A stretch of 13,682 nucleotides of DNA from JANMEX01 sp031423755 (GTDB lineage Bacteria; Pseudomonadota; Alphaproteobacteria; Rhizobiales; Rhizobiaceae): positions 1 to 13,682 of the forward strand of contig JANPGC010000299.1 in assembly GCA_031423755.1 (NCBI GenBank), written 5' to 3'. The position numbers were made by a program, and so were the translations under genes. Below, in pieces: positions 1 through 6,620 of the stretch. Under the pieces are notes generated by a model. That model ran no database searches and was not told the DNA's origin. It saw nothing but the letters and a program-made list of their open reading frames with translations. The number at the start of each line of letters is the position of its first letter. The stretch's first letter is position 1.

Positions 1-297
1 TTCTGCGTGCTGCACCCCATCCAGTTCCACAATCAGCTGATGTCTCCTGCACAGGAAATCCACGATATAGGGCCCAAGTGGAATTTGCCTGACAAACTTG
101 TGCCCTTGAAGGCGGCGGTCCTTGAGGTCCGACCAGAGGAACCACTCTTCCTCGGTTTCATTTTCACGCAGCTTACGCGCGAACGCGGTTTTGTGGGGTT
201 GGCGATGGGTTATGGGCTTGCCTGACTCTCCCTCACCTGTCTTGCTGCGCAAGACTGTCCTCTCCCCGTGGGGGAGAGGCGAAAGAGCAGTGCTCAC
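1..297 (-). CDS. DUF559 domain (Vsr-like endonuclease fold) protein, partial
   Basis: This gene is read on the minus strand and its 3' end runs off the left edge, leaving about 99 codons. The translation contains RKLRENETEEEWFLW (residues 41-55), RRLQGHKFVRQIPLGPYIVD (61-80) and LIVELDGVQHAE (88-99). These are hallmarks of DUF559, a small domain related to very-short-patch-repair-type endonucleases. D80, E91 and D93 are the likely PD-(D/E)xK-type acidic residues. The start is uncertain because no ATG is in frame. GTG at 297 has an upstream GAGAGG five bases away, and GTG at 303 and TTG at 252 are also in frame. The first ~25 residues from GTG-297 are translated from the palindromic repeat, and the conserved domain only begins near residue 40. 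The biological role of these proteins is not established. The domain call is firm and the start is weak. Confidence 0.75.
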   Translation of the reverse strand, partial: MSTALSPLPHGERTVLRSKTGEGESGKPITHRQPHKTAFARKLRENETEEEWFLWSDLKDRRLQGHKFVRQIPLGPYIVDFLCRRHQLIVELDGVQHAE

Positions 298-359
298 TTT
301 CACCTCTCCCCCACGGGGAGAGGAAGTTTCGCGAAGCGAAACAGGTGAGGGACAGTCAG
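222..359. repeat. Composite palindromic intergenic repeat with 19-bp terminal inverted repeats
   Basis: The outer arms are CTGACTCTCCCTCACCTGT (222-240) and its reverse complement at 341-359, with one mismatch in 19. Nested inside are two 21-bp copies in exact inverted orientation (259-279 and 303-323). Each is itself near-palindromic, with CCTCTCCCC and GGGGAGAGG arms. Smaller hairpins lie next to the outer arms: CTTGC/GCAAG at 241-253 and TTTCG/CGAAA at 327-341. The element starts 7 bp after the amidohydrolase stop codon and may terminate that operon. It also overlaps the presumed start of the DUF559 gene. It resembles GC-rich intergenic repeats common in Hyphomicrobiales genomes, but I see only one copy here, so membership of a dispersed family is inference. 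Confidence 0.85.
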
Positions 360-365
360 TTTCCA

Positions 366-1613
366 TCACCCCACCACCCCCGCCGTCTCCACCGCCGCAT
401 GAAACAGCACGTCCGTCCCTGCCGCCGCCCATTCCGGCGAAATCTCCTCCGCCTCGTTGTGTGAAAGCCCGCCGACACATGGGCACATCACCATCACGGT
501 CGGCGCAACGCGGTTGATCCAGCAGGCGTCGTGGCCGGCGCCTGAGACGATGTCCATGTGGGAATAGCCGAGCCGCGCGGCGGCGGCGCGGACTGTCTTC
601 ACAAGCGTTGGATCAAACGTCACCGGATCAAAATGACCGACCGGCTCGATGGAGCAGCCGAGGCCCAATTCCTTGGCCACCGCATGCGCCGCGCGTTCGA
701 CTTCGCCGCGCATCAGGTTAAGCTTGGCGAGTTCCGGCGAGCGCACATCAACGGTGAAGACGACCTTGCCGGGAATGACATTGCGCGAGTTGGGAAACAC
801 TTTCACCTGTCCCACCGTGCCAACTGCATTGGGCTGGTGACTCATGGCAATCTGGTGCACGCGCTCAGTGATGCGGGCCATGCCGAGGCCGGCGTTGACG
901 CGCATGTTCATGGGTGTCGAGCCGGTATGCGCATCCTTGCCGGTCAGCGTGATTTCCAGCCACCACAGGCCCTGCCCGTGGGTGACGACGCCAATATCCT
1001 TGCCTTCGGCTTCGAGGATCGGCCCCTGCTCGATGTGCAGTTCCAGCATTGCATGCATCTTGCGCGCGCCGACCTTTTCATCGCCCACCCAGCCGATGCG
1101 CGTCAGCTCGTCGCCAAACACCTTGCCGTCGAGATCGGTGCGTGCCTTGGCATAATCTTCGGTGTGAACGCCAGCGAACACGCCGGATGCCAGCATGGCG
1201 GGTGCAAAGCGCGCACCCTCTTCATTGGTCCAGTTGGTCACGACAATCGGATGCTTTGTCTTGATGCCAAGATCATTCATCGTGCGCACCACTTCCAGCG
1301 CGCCGAGCACGCCGAGCACACCGTCATATTTGCCGCCGGTCGGCTGCGTGTCCAAATGCGAGCCCATATAGACCGGCAGCGCCTTCGGGTCTTCGCCCGC
1401 ACGGGTGGCAAACATGTTGCCCATCGTATCAAGGCCCATGGTCATGCCAGCAGCCTCGCACCAACGCTTGAACAGGTGACGGCCTTCGCCATCGGCATCG
1501 GTCAATGTCTGGCGGTTGTTGCCGCCTGCAATGCCCGGGCCGATCTTGGCCATCTCCATCAGCGAATCCCAGAGCCGGGCGCTGTCGATCTTCATGTTGG
1601 AGGTCAGGGACAT
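366..1613 (-). CDS. M20-family Zn-dependent amidohydrolase (N-carbamoyl-beta-alanine/allantoate amidohydrolase type)
   Basis: This 415-residue cytosolic metallo-amidohydrolase belongs to the HyuC/AllC/beta-ureidopropionase branch of peptidase family M20. It hydrolyses N-carbamoyl amino acids to the free amino acid, CO2 and ammonia. Metal-ligand motifs are present and correctly spaced: GSHLDT with H86, GGKYDG with D97, the EEGARF pair E131/E132, HIEQG with H193, and SHNEAEE with H385. The segment between about residues 215 and 330 corresponds to the lid/dimerisation domain. AAGGAG lies six bases before the ATG at 1613, which fixes the start. The gene follows the GNAT gene by 11 bp and sits in an operon with a beta-alanine-type transaminase near preTA and rutR. 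That context favours beta-ureidopropionase, the third step of reductive uracil breakdown. Allantoate amidohydrolase or hydantoin-pathway L-carbamoylase cannot be excluded from sequence alone. Confidence 0.9.
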   Translation of the reverse strand: MSLTSNMKIDSARLWDSLMEMAKIGPGIAGGNNRQTLTDADGEGRHLFKRWCEAAGMTMGLDTMGNMFATRAGEDPKALPVYMGSHLDTQPTGGKYDGVLGVLGALEVVRTMNDLGIKTKHPIVVTNWTNEEGARFAPAMLASGVFAGVHTEDYAKARTDLDGKVFGDELTRIGWVGDEKVGARKMHAMLELHIEQGPILEAEGKDIGVVTHGQGLWWLEITLTGKDAHTGSTPMNMRVNAGLGMARITERVHQIAMSHQPNAVGTVGQVKVFPNSRNVIPGKVVFTVDVRSPELAKLNLMRGEVERAAHAVAKELGLGCSIEPVGHFDPVTFDPTLVKTVRAAAARLGYSHMDIVSGAGHDACWINRVAPTVMVMCPCVGGLSHNEAEEISPEWAAAGTDVLFHAAVETAGVVG

Positions 1614-1624
1614 GGCAAGCTCCT

Positions 1625-2089
1625 TCAGGCGGCAATCGTTCGCGTCATGAAAACAGAATTCGGGTCCGGCCCATAGCCCTCAAACGGCCCGCATTCCTCA
1701 AACCCGGCCGATCGGTACAGATTATGTGCCGGAACGAATCCGGACTGGCTGCCGGTCTCGAGGCTGAGGCGTGTGAAGCCTTGGCGCAAGGCATGCTCCT
1801 CCAGATGATCCAGCATCTGCCGCGACAGGCCTTGCCCGCGCCGCTCGGCCAGAATGTGCATGGACTTGATCTCGGCATGGCTGTCATCAATGCGTTTGAC
1901 CGCGCCCATGCCAATGGCCTCGCCTTGGTCGCGCATGACGAAGAACCATATGCCGGGCGCTGCGAGCTTGGAGGCATCCAGCATGTGGATGCTTCCGGGC
2001 GGGCTTTGTGAATGCATGGCATCGGTATGGCGACGCATCAGCAACGAAAGGTCGGGGGTCAGCGGGCTTTCAGGCGCAATGGTCGGCAT
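1625..2089 (-). CDS. GNAT family N-acetyltransferase
   Basis: This is a 154-residue single-domain GCN5-related acetyltransferase. The acetyl-CoA pyrophosphate-binding motif RRGQGLS is at residues 83-89, after the predicted strand IKSMHIL (74-80). The C-terminal family pattern LETGSQ...PAHNLYRSAGFEECGPF (110-136) is also present and resembles the YsnE/PaiA-like branch. GGAG lies six bases before ATG 2089. The gene begins 15 bp after the aminotransferase stop and ends 11 bp before the amidohydrolase start, so all three are almost certainly co-transcribed. The substrate is unknown. Its position between two pyrimidine-catabolic enzymes suggests a small amine or beta-amino acid produced in the pathway, but that is inference only. 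Confidence 0.9.
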   Translation of the reverse strand: MPTIAPESPLTPDLSLLMRRHTDAMHSQSPPGSIHMLDASKLAAPGIWFFVMRDQGEAIGMGAVKRIDDSHAEIKSMHILAERRGQGLSRQMLDHLEEHALRQGFTRLSLETGSQSGFVPAHNLYRSAGFEECGPFEGYGPDPNSVFMTRTIAA

Positions 2090-2104
2090 GTCCCGCTCCT
2101 GTCC

Positions 2105-3445
2105 TCAAGCCGCCGTCTTCAGGCTTGCGGCAATGGTGGAGACAATCTCGTCGATATGCGCCTTCGAAACGATCAGCGGCGGCGACAGCGCAATGATGTC
2201 GCCCGTCGTGCGGATCAGCACGCCTTTTTCGTAGCAGTCGAGGAACACCGAGAACGCCCGCTTGGTTGGCTCTCCCGGAATGGAGGCCAGCTCAATCGCG
2301 CCGATCAGTCCGATGTTGCGGATGTCGATGACATGCGGCGCGCCCTTGAGCGAATGCAGCGCATCCTCCCAATATTGCGCGAGGTCCGCAGCGCGGGTCA
2401 TCAGCCCCTCTTCCTCATACACGTCGAGCGTCGCCAAAGCGGCGGCGCAGGCGATGGGGTGTGCCGAGTACGTATAGCCGTGGAACAGTTCAATCATGTG
2501 GTCCGGGCCGGTCATGAAGGCGTTGTAGATGTCGGAGGTGCAGAACACCGCGCCCATCGGGATGACGCCCGAGTTGATGCCCTTGGCGGTGGTGATGAGG
2601 TCCGGCGTGACGCCGAAATAATCGGTGGCGAATGGCGCGCCGAGGCGTCCGAAGCCGGTGATGACCTCATCAAAAATCAGCAGGATGTCATGCTTGGTGC
2701 AGATCGCGCGGACTTTTTCCAAATAGCCCTTCGGAGGAATCAACACACCGGTGGAGCCCGCCACCGGCTCGATGATGACAGCGGCAATGTTGCTCGCATC
2801 ATGCAGCGCGATGATTTTTTCCAGATCGTCGGCAAACTCCGCGCCGTGCTCGGGCATGCCTCTGGAGAATGCATTGCGCTCCAGATCATGCGTGTGGCGC
2901 ATATGGTCGACACCGGTCAGAAGCGAGCCGAAGAATTTGCGGTTGTTCGGAATGCCGCCCACCGAAATGCCACCGAAATTCACGCCGTGATAGCCGCGCT
3001 CACGGCCGATCAGCCGCGTCTTGGTGCCCTTGCCGCGCGCACGTTGATACGCGATGGCAATCTTCAGCGCTGTCTCGACCGACTCGGAACCCGAGTTGGT
3101 GAAAAACGCGTGGTCCAACGGTTTTGGCAGATAGTTGACCAGCCGCGCCGCCAGTTCAAACGCCTTCGGATGTCCCATCTGGAATGCCGGCGCATAATCC
3201 ATTTGCGCCACCTGATCCTGCACGGCTTTCACGATCTTCTCGCGCCCGTGCCCGGCATTGCAGCACCACAGCCCTGCCGTTCCGTCCAGCACCTGCCGTC
3301 CGTCGTCGGTCGTGTAGTGCATGTCCTTGGCGCCGACAAACAGGCGCGGGTTGCGCTTGAACTGCCGGTTGGATGTGAACGGCATCCAGAAGGCTTCCAG
3401 ATTGTTCAGAGACATGTTGTTGGCAGACTTGGGCGCGGCGCTCAT
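2105..3445 (-). CDS. Class-III PLP aminotransferase (omega-amino acid/beta-alanine:pyruvate type)
   Basis: This 446-residue fold-type I, class-III aminotransferase carries GSES (119-122, cofactor phosphate), YHG (152-154, ring stacking), the FDEVITGFGRLG block with D259/E260, and the Schiff-base lysine in TTAKG (K288). The N-terminal pattern LEAFWMPFTSNRQFK (16-30) is typical of omega-amino acid:pyruvate/beta-alanine transaminases. The predicted reaction is beta-alanine plus pyruvate to malonate semialdehyde plus alanine, the step after ureidopropionase. The start at 3445 is preferred to an in-frame ATG at 3478 because GAGGAGAA lies just before it and the family N-terminus begins there. It heads an operon with the GNAT and amidohydrolase genes and is divergent from rutR. 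Exact amino donor preference is inferred from context. Confidence 0.9.
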   Translation of the reverse strand: MSAAPKSANNMSLNNLEAFWMPFTSNRQFKRNPRLFVGAKDMHYTTDDGRQVLDGTAGLWCCNAGHGREKIVKAVQDQVAQMDYAPAFQMGHPKAFELAARLVNYLPKPLDHAFFTNSGSESVETALKIAIAYQRARGKGTKTRLIGRERGYHGVNFGGISVGGIPNNRKFFGSLLTGVDHMRHTHDLERNAFSRGMPEHGAEFADDLEKIIALHDASNIAAVIIEPVAGSTGVLIPPKGYLEKVRAICTKHDILLIFDEVITGFGRLGAPFATDYFGVTPDLITTAKGINSGVIPMGAVFCTSDIYNAFMTGPDHMIELFHGYTYSAHPIACAAALATLDVYEEEGLMTRAADLAQYWEDALHSLKGAPHVIDIRNIGLIGAIELASIPGEPTKRAFSVFLDCYEKGVLIRTTGDIIALSPPLIVSKAHIDEIVSTIAASLKTAA

Positions 3446-3796
3446 CGGGTTCTCCTCGGGGAATTTGTTGCAGGCCATCCAAACGGCGCATTGCGTCCTT
3501 CATCCATCCGCAAGCACACGTTCATTCTTGTCACCAGCCTATCGAATGCAAGCCTATGCATCGATACCCATTGCGGCATGATTTGGCGGCTTTTTGCCGC
3601 TTCTTTGCCGTCCGTTGGAGTTCCCTGTCCGACCGCCGGTTTGGACGCATGTCGCCATGCCCGAAAACTTGACCAACCGGTCAAAAGTCAGGCTAGAAGA
3701 GCCAAGGGGAGCGGTCAAGTGCGGACTGCGGAAATTGCCTGTTGAAGTGGCTTCCGCATTTGCCCATGATGAACTTCAATAGCGCAGGCATGACAC
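3446..3796. promoter_or_regulatory. Divergent intergenic region between the aminotransferase operon and rutR
   Basis: This 351-bp gap is expected to hold the outward promoters of both operons. It contains the RutR-like operator at 3669-3684, a short GCGGC-TTTTT-GCCGC hairpin at 3586-3600, and a lone GGTCAA half-site at 3713-3718. On the minus strand ATAGGCT occurs twice within about 22 bp between roughly 3535 and 3560, and no clear -10/-35 pair stands out there. Open frames exist across the region, but none has a ribosome site or recognisable protein, so I see no gene in it. Confidence 0.6.
3669..3684. promoter_or_regulatory. RutR-type operator 1, overlapping a rutR promoter candidate
   Basis: TTGACCAACCGGTCAA matches 13 of the 14 specified positions of the E. 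coli RutR consensus TTGACCANNTGGTCAA. The perfect half TTGACC could also serve as a -35 box for rutR, with CTAGAA 18 bp downstream as a weak -10. Binding would then block rutR transcription (autoregulation). The site is 112 bp before rutR and about 220 bp before the aminotransferase start. The match is seen directly, and the regulatory role follows from the neighbouring rutR gene. Confidence 0.8.
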
Positions 3797-4444
3797 ATGG
3801 ACGTGACCGTCAACACTAGGAAGGACGCGGGCGACAAGCCCACGCGCATTCAGGAGATCAACCGGCGCATCATTCTTGAGGCGGCGCTTGACGTCTTTTC
3901 AGCCTACGGCTTCCGTGGCTCGACCATCGACCAGATCGCCGAAAAGTCCGGCATGTCCAAACCCAACCTCCTCTACTATTTCAAGCGCAAGCAGGACATT
4001 TACGTCGCCGTGCTGGAAGAGACGCTGGAAGAATGGCTGCAACCGCTGCATGATCTGAAACCAGATGGCGATCCGGTCGAAGAGCTCCGCCGCTACATCA
4101 GCCGCAAGATTGATATGTCAGCGAAACGCCCGGAAGCCTCGCGGCTGTTTGCCAACGAAATTCTGCACGGCGCGCCGGCAATAAAGAGCTTTCTGGGCAC
4201 GTCGCTGAAAAAGCTCGTGGACGAAAAGGCATCCGTGATCCGCCAATGGGTCAGCGAAGGCCGCCTTGCGCCGATTGACCCCTACCATCTCATCTTCATG
4301 ATCTGGGCGACGACGCAGCACTATGCCGATTTTGATGTGCAGGTGCGCGCGATATTGGGCGCGCAAGTGGACCGAACTGGATTTGCCGAGCAATCGGCGC
4401 AGGCGGTTCTGTCGCTGATCTTGAATGGGATCAAAGTTCGATAA
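3797..4444 (+). CDS. rutR: TetR-family pyrimidine-responsive regulator, RutR type
   Basis: This is a 215-residue TetR-type regulator. The N-terminal helix-turn-helix spans about residues 42-66, with TIDQIAEKSGMSKPNLLYYF at 43-62. The C-terminal effector domain carries RPEASRLFANEILHGAP (111-127), LAPIDPYHLIFMIWATTQHY (157-176) and ADF. From memory, E. coli RutR has closely similar stretches (PQASRLF.MEMLAGAP, LAPIDPQHLIFMIWASTQHYADF). In E. coli, uracil or thymine binding releases RutR from TTGACCANNTGGTCAA. The ATG at 3797 is used because no other in-frame start lies nearby; the ribosome site is weak (an AGG about nine bases upstream). Its position between two pyrimidine-degradation operons, with three matching operators in the gaps, supports local control of the pathway. 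The family call is strong. The effector (uracil, thymine or a dihydropyrimidine) is inferred. Confidence 0.93.
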   Translation: MDVTVNTRKDAGDKPTRIQEINRRIILEAALDVFSAYGFRGSTIDQIAEKSGMSKPNLLYYFKRKQDIYVAVLEETLEEWLQPLHDLKPDGDPVEELRRYISRKIDMSAKRPEASRLFANEILHGAPAIKSFLGTSLKKLVDEKASVIRQWVSEGRLAPIDPYHLIFMIWATTQHYADFDVQVRAILGAQVDRTGFAEQSAQAVLSLILNGIKVR

Positions 4445-4456
4445 CAATTTTATGGA

Positions 4457-4494
4457 ACCGCTTGACCAGATTTTCAATCATCTGGTGTAGCGGT
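4457..4494. promoter_or_regulatory. Long imperfect hairpin immediately before the NYN gene
   Basis: ACCGCTTGACCAGAT (4457-4471) pairs with ATCTGGTGTAGCGGT (4480-4494), with two mismatched positions and an 8-base loop. It begins 13 bp after the rutR stop codon and ends 5 bp before the next ATG, with no T-tract after it. As RNA it would occlude the NYN start region; as DNA it could be an operator. It replaces a normal ribosome-binding site, which is not visible here. It may also act as a weak rutR terminator. Confidence 0.65.
4462..4477. promoter_or_regulatory. RutR-type operator 2, before the NYN gene
   Basis: TTGACCAGATTTTCAA matches 12 of the 14 specified bases of the E. coli RutR consensus, with one complete half (TTGACCA). 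It lies inside the left arm and loop of the hairpin at 4457-4494 and ends 22 bp before the NYN start codon. Because it overlaps another palindrome, chance or a different binding protein remains possible. Confidence 0.5.
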
Positions 4495-4499
4495 CGTCC

Positions 4500-5201
4500 A
4501 TGAGCATAGGACCGAAATTTGAGACCGCTGTTCTGATTGATGGGGAGAATATCCCCGCCAATAGCTACGAACAGTTTCAAAAGGCGCTGAAACCTTATGA
4601 GCCGATAGCCGTCATCAGGGTCTATGGCGACTTTAGCAACTCGGCTCATGCTGATTGGATAGAGGTTTGCCGCAAATGCGCGATTGCCGCAGAGTTGCAT
4701 CTTCCAGTGTCCGCCAAGAAAAACGGCACCGACATGGTCATGACCATTGCCGCAATGGATCTTATGGCATCCGGCAAATTTGGAACCATCGTACTGGTTT
4801 CCGACGACAGTGACTTTCTGCCTGTTGCGCGACGCCTTCGCGCGTCCGGGCTGAAAGTCGTAAGCGCGGGCAGAAAACCGCATCTGGCGCAGCATTCTGC
4901 CTATTCTGCTCGCATTCAGTTTGCGGCGCCATTGGCTCGCGAGGCCACAATGGTCAACGCAGCAGTGCCGGACAAGATACCTCAATCGCCAAAACTTGAT
5001 TTCTCTGAGAAGAAATTCCGCAAAGTGTTGATGGCTATCCTCACAGACCAGTCGATGACGCTGTCTTCGATTGGCAAGAAACTGCGTGAAGCCTATCCGG
5101 AAGTGGCTGCAGCTGTCGGCAAGAACAAGCTGCAAATCCGAATTCGAAACGACAATGCGTTCGTGATTGAGAGCGGACTGGTGCATCGCAAGCTCAGCTA
5201 A
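4500..5201 (+). CDS. NYN-domain (PIN-like) putative ribonuclease with C-terminal OST-HTH/LOTUS-like region
   Basis: This 233-residue protein has an N-terminal NYN (LabA/DUF88-like) domain at about residues 8-140. It carries the PIN-type acidic motifs VLIDGENI (D14), KNGTDM (D78) and VSDDSDFLPVARRLR (D102, D105), the set expected for a Mg2+-dependent RNase fold. After a linker, residues 170-225 resemble the OST-HTH/LOTUS winged-helix module often fused to bacterial NYN domains, thought to bind RNA. No signal peptide or membrane segment is present. The start at 4500 gives the family N-terminus but has no clear Shine-Dalgarno, only the hairpin. It follows rutR by 55 bp on the same strand and faces preA. 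Its target is unknown, and nothing in the sequence ties it biochemically to pyrimidine metabolism. Confidence 0.88.
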   Translation: MSIGPKFETAVLIDGENIPANSYEQFQKALKPYEPIAVIRVYGDFSNSAHADWIEVCRKCAIAAELHLPVSAKKNGTDMVMTIAAMDLMASGKFGTIVLVSDDSDFLPVARRLRASGLKVVSAGRKPHLAQHSAYSARIQFAAPLAREATMVNAAVPDKIPQSPKLDFSEKKFRKVLMAILTDQSMTLSSIGKKLREAYPEVAAAVGKNKLQIRIRNDNAFVIESGLVHRKLS

Positions 5202-5213
5202 AGCCAGATGCGA

Positions 5214-5235
5214 CTGAAAGTAGGAGCACTTTCAG
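5214..5235. terminator. Hairpin between convergent NYN gene and preA
   Basis: CTGAAAGT (5214-5221) and ACTTTCAG (5228-5235) form a perfect 8-bp stem with a 6-base loop. It sits 12 bp after the NYN stop codon and 57 bp beyond the preA stop, where the two genes converge. No T-run follows on either strand, so it may be a bidirectional stop or an RNA 3'-end stabiliser rather than a canonical intrinsic terminator. Confidence 0.5.
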
Positions 5236-5292
5236 CGCCCTCGAGACTTCAATCAATCATGCGCGCGTCATCTCTGCTGCGGTCCGCAACAA

Positions 5293-6609
5293 TCACTCCG
5301 CCGCTTCCTTCACCGCCATCGGATTGTTCGGGTGCGTCGTCCAGTTGGCGTATTCGGGATTGACCTTGCGCTTGGTGCGCGGGTCGACCGTTCCCGGTGT
5401 CATCGGCTCCATGGTGATGCAATTGTCGACCGGACAGACGTTGACGCACAGATTGCAGCCGACGCACTCGTCGTCCATCACCTCGAAGTGACGCTTGCCG
5501 TCCTTTTCCTGCATGATCGCCTGATGCGACGTGTCCTCGCAGGCGGCGTAGCAGCGGCCGCACTGGATGCAGGCATCCTGATTGATATGCGCCTTGGTGA
5601 CGTAGTTGAGGTTCAGATACTGCCAGTCGGTGACATTCGGCACCGCCATGCCCTGGAAGTCGGAGATTGTCCGATGGCCTTTCTGGTCCATCCATTCGGA
5701 CAGGCCGTCGGTCATTTCCTGTACGATCTTGAAGCCGTAGGTCATCGCCGCCGTGCACACCTGTACGGTGCCACAGCCCATGGCGATGAATTCCGCGGCG
5801 TCGCGCCATGTGGTGATGCCGCCGATGCCGGAGATCGGACGCCCGCGCGTTTCAGGATCGCGGGCGATTTCCGAGACCATGGACAGCGCAATCGGCTTGA
5901 CCGCCGGGCCGCAATAACCGCCGTGTGAACCCTTGCCGTCGATGGATGGCTCGGGCGAGAATGTGTCGAGATTGACCGACGTGATCGAGTTGATCGTGTT
6001 GATCAGCGATACGGCATCCGCCCCGCCCTTGAATGCGGCGCGGGCGGGCTTCCTCACATCGGTGATGTTCGGCGTCAGTTTGACGATCACCGGCATGCGC
6101 GAATGCGCCTTGCACCAGCGCGCGATCATCTCGATATATTCCGGAACCTGACCGACAGCGCCGCCCATGCCGCGCTCGGACATGCCATGCGGACAGCCGA
6201 AATTCAGTTCGACGCCGTCGCAATCGGTTTCCTCGACGCGCTTCAGAATTTTGCGCCAGCTGTCCTCGTCGCACGGCACCATCAGCGAGGCGATCAGCGC
6301 CCGGTCCGGCCAGTTTTTCTTGACCTGCTTCATTTCCCGCAGATTAATCTCAAGGTCGCGGTCGGTGATCAATTCGATGTTGTTGAGACCGAGCAGCCGC
6401 CGGTCCGCCCCCCAGATTGCGCCATACCGCGGGCCGTTGACGTTGACGACCGGAGGGCCTTCCTCGCCGAGCGTCTTCCACACAACGCCGCCCCAGCCCG
6501 CCTTGAAGGCGCGCTCGACATTGTAGGCCTTGTCGGTAGGCGGCGCGGAGGCGAGCCAGAACGGGTTTGGCGATTTGATACCAAGGAAATTGGTTGCGAG
6601 ATTGGCCAT
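5293..6609 (-). CDS. preA: NAD-dependent dihydropyrimidine dehydrogenase subunit PreA
   Basis: This 438-residue catalytic subunit reduces uracil/thymine to 5,6-dihydropyrimidines together with PreT. Residues 1 to about 335 form a dihydroorotate-dehydrogenase-like FMN barrel. Landmarks are KSPNPFWLASAPPT (12-25), WGGVVWKTLG (39-48), ELNFGCPHG (134-142), KLTPNITD (177-184) and ISGIGGI (259-265). C139 aligns with the active-site cysteine of mammalian DPD (C671). The C-terminus holds two [4Fe-4S] ferredoxin motifs: CIQCGRCYAAC (347-357) and CVGCNLCVNVCPV (382-394). GGGAGGA before the ATG at 6609 selects this start over an in-frame one at 6624. It begins 11 bp after preT, the same gene order as E. 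coli preTA. Residue 138 is Gly where mammalian DPD, as I recall, has Ser670. Confidence 0.95.
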   Translation of the reverse strand: MANLATNFLGIKSPNPFWLASAPPTDKAYNVERAFKAGWGGVVWKTLGEEGPPVVNVNGPRYGAIWGADRRLLGLNNIELITDRDLEINLREMKQVKKNWPDRALIASLMVPCDEDSWRKILKRVEETDCDGVELNFGCPHGMSERGMGGAVGQVPEYIEMIARWCKAHSRMPVIVKLTPNITDVRKPARAAFKGGADAVSLINTINSITSVNLDTFSPEPSIDGKGSHGGYCGPAVKPIALSMVSEIARDPETRGRPISGIGGITTWRDAAEFIAMGCGTVQVCTAAMTYGFKIVQEMTDGLSEWMDQKGHRTISDFQGMAVPNVTDWQYLNLNYVTKAHINQDACIQCGRCYAACEDTSHQAIMQEKDGKRHFEVMDDECVGCNLCVNVCPVDNCITMEPMTPGTVDPRTKRKVNPEYANWTTHPNNPMAVKEAAE

Positions 6610-6620
6610 GGGTTCCTCCC

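Noticed and set aside
1..225. Plus-strand open frame at the left edge
   Set aside because: The minus strand of the same bases encodes the unmistakable DUF559 pattern.
230..351. CRISPR array or IS element at the repeat region
   Set aside because: There are two inverted copies, not direct repeats with spacers, and no transposase gene or target duplication is visible.
1222..1241. RutR-like palindrome inside the amidohydrolase gene
   Set aside because: It matches only about 11 of 14 consensus positions and lies in coding sequence with conserved protein meaning, so it is probably chance.
558..1676. Long plus-strand open frame of 372 codons across the amidohydrolase gene
   Set aside because: It is antisense to a gene with intact M20 motifs, its translation is rich in His/Arg/Ala without a recognisable domain, and it has no ribosome site. 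It is a high-GC shadow frame.
3442..3684. Possible 80-residue minus-strand gene in the rutR/aminotransferase gap
   Set aside because: It overlaps the aminotransferase start and the RutR-like operator, lacks a ribosome site and matches no family I know.
2012..3745. Plus-strand open frame of 577 codons opposite the aminotransferase
   Set aside because: It is antisense to a clear class-III aminotransferase, has the composition of a shadow frame and no domain pattern.
4445..4499. tRNA or small RNA gene in the rutR-NYN gap because of the strong hairpin
   Set aside because: Only 55 bp, with no cloverleaf features and no T-tract. A regulatory hairpin explains it better.
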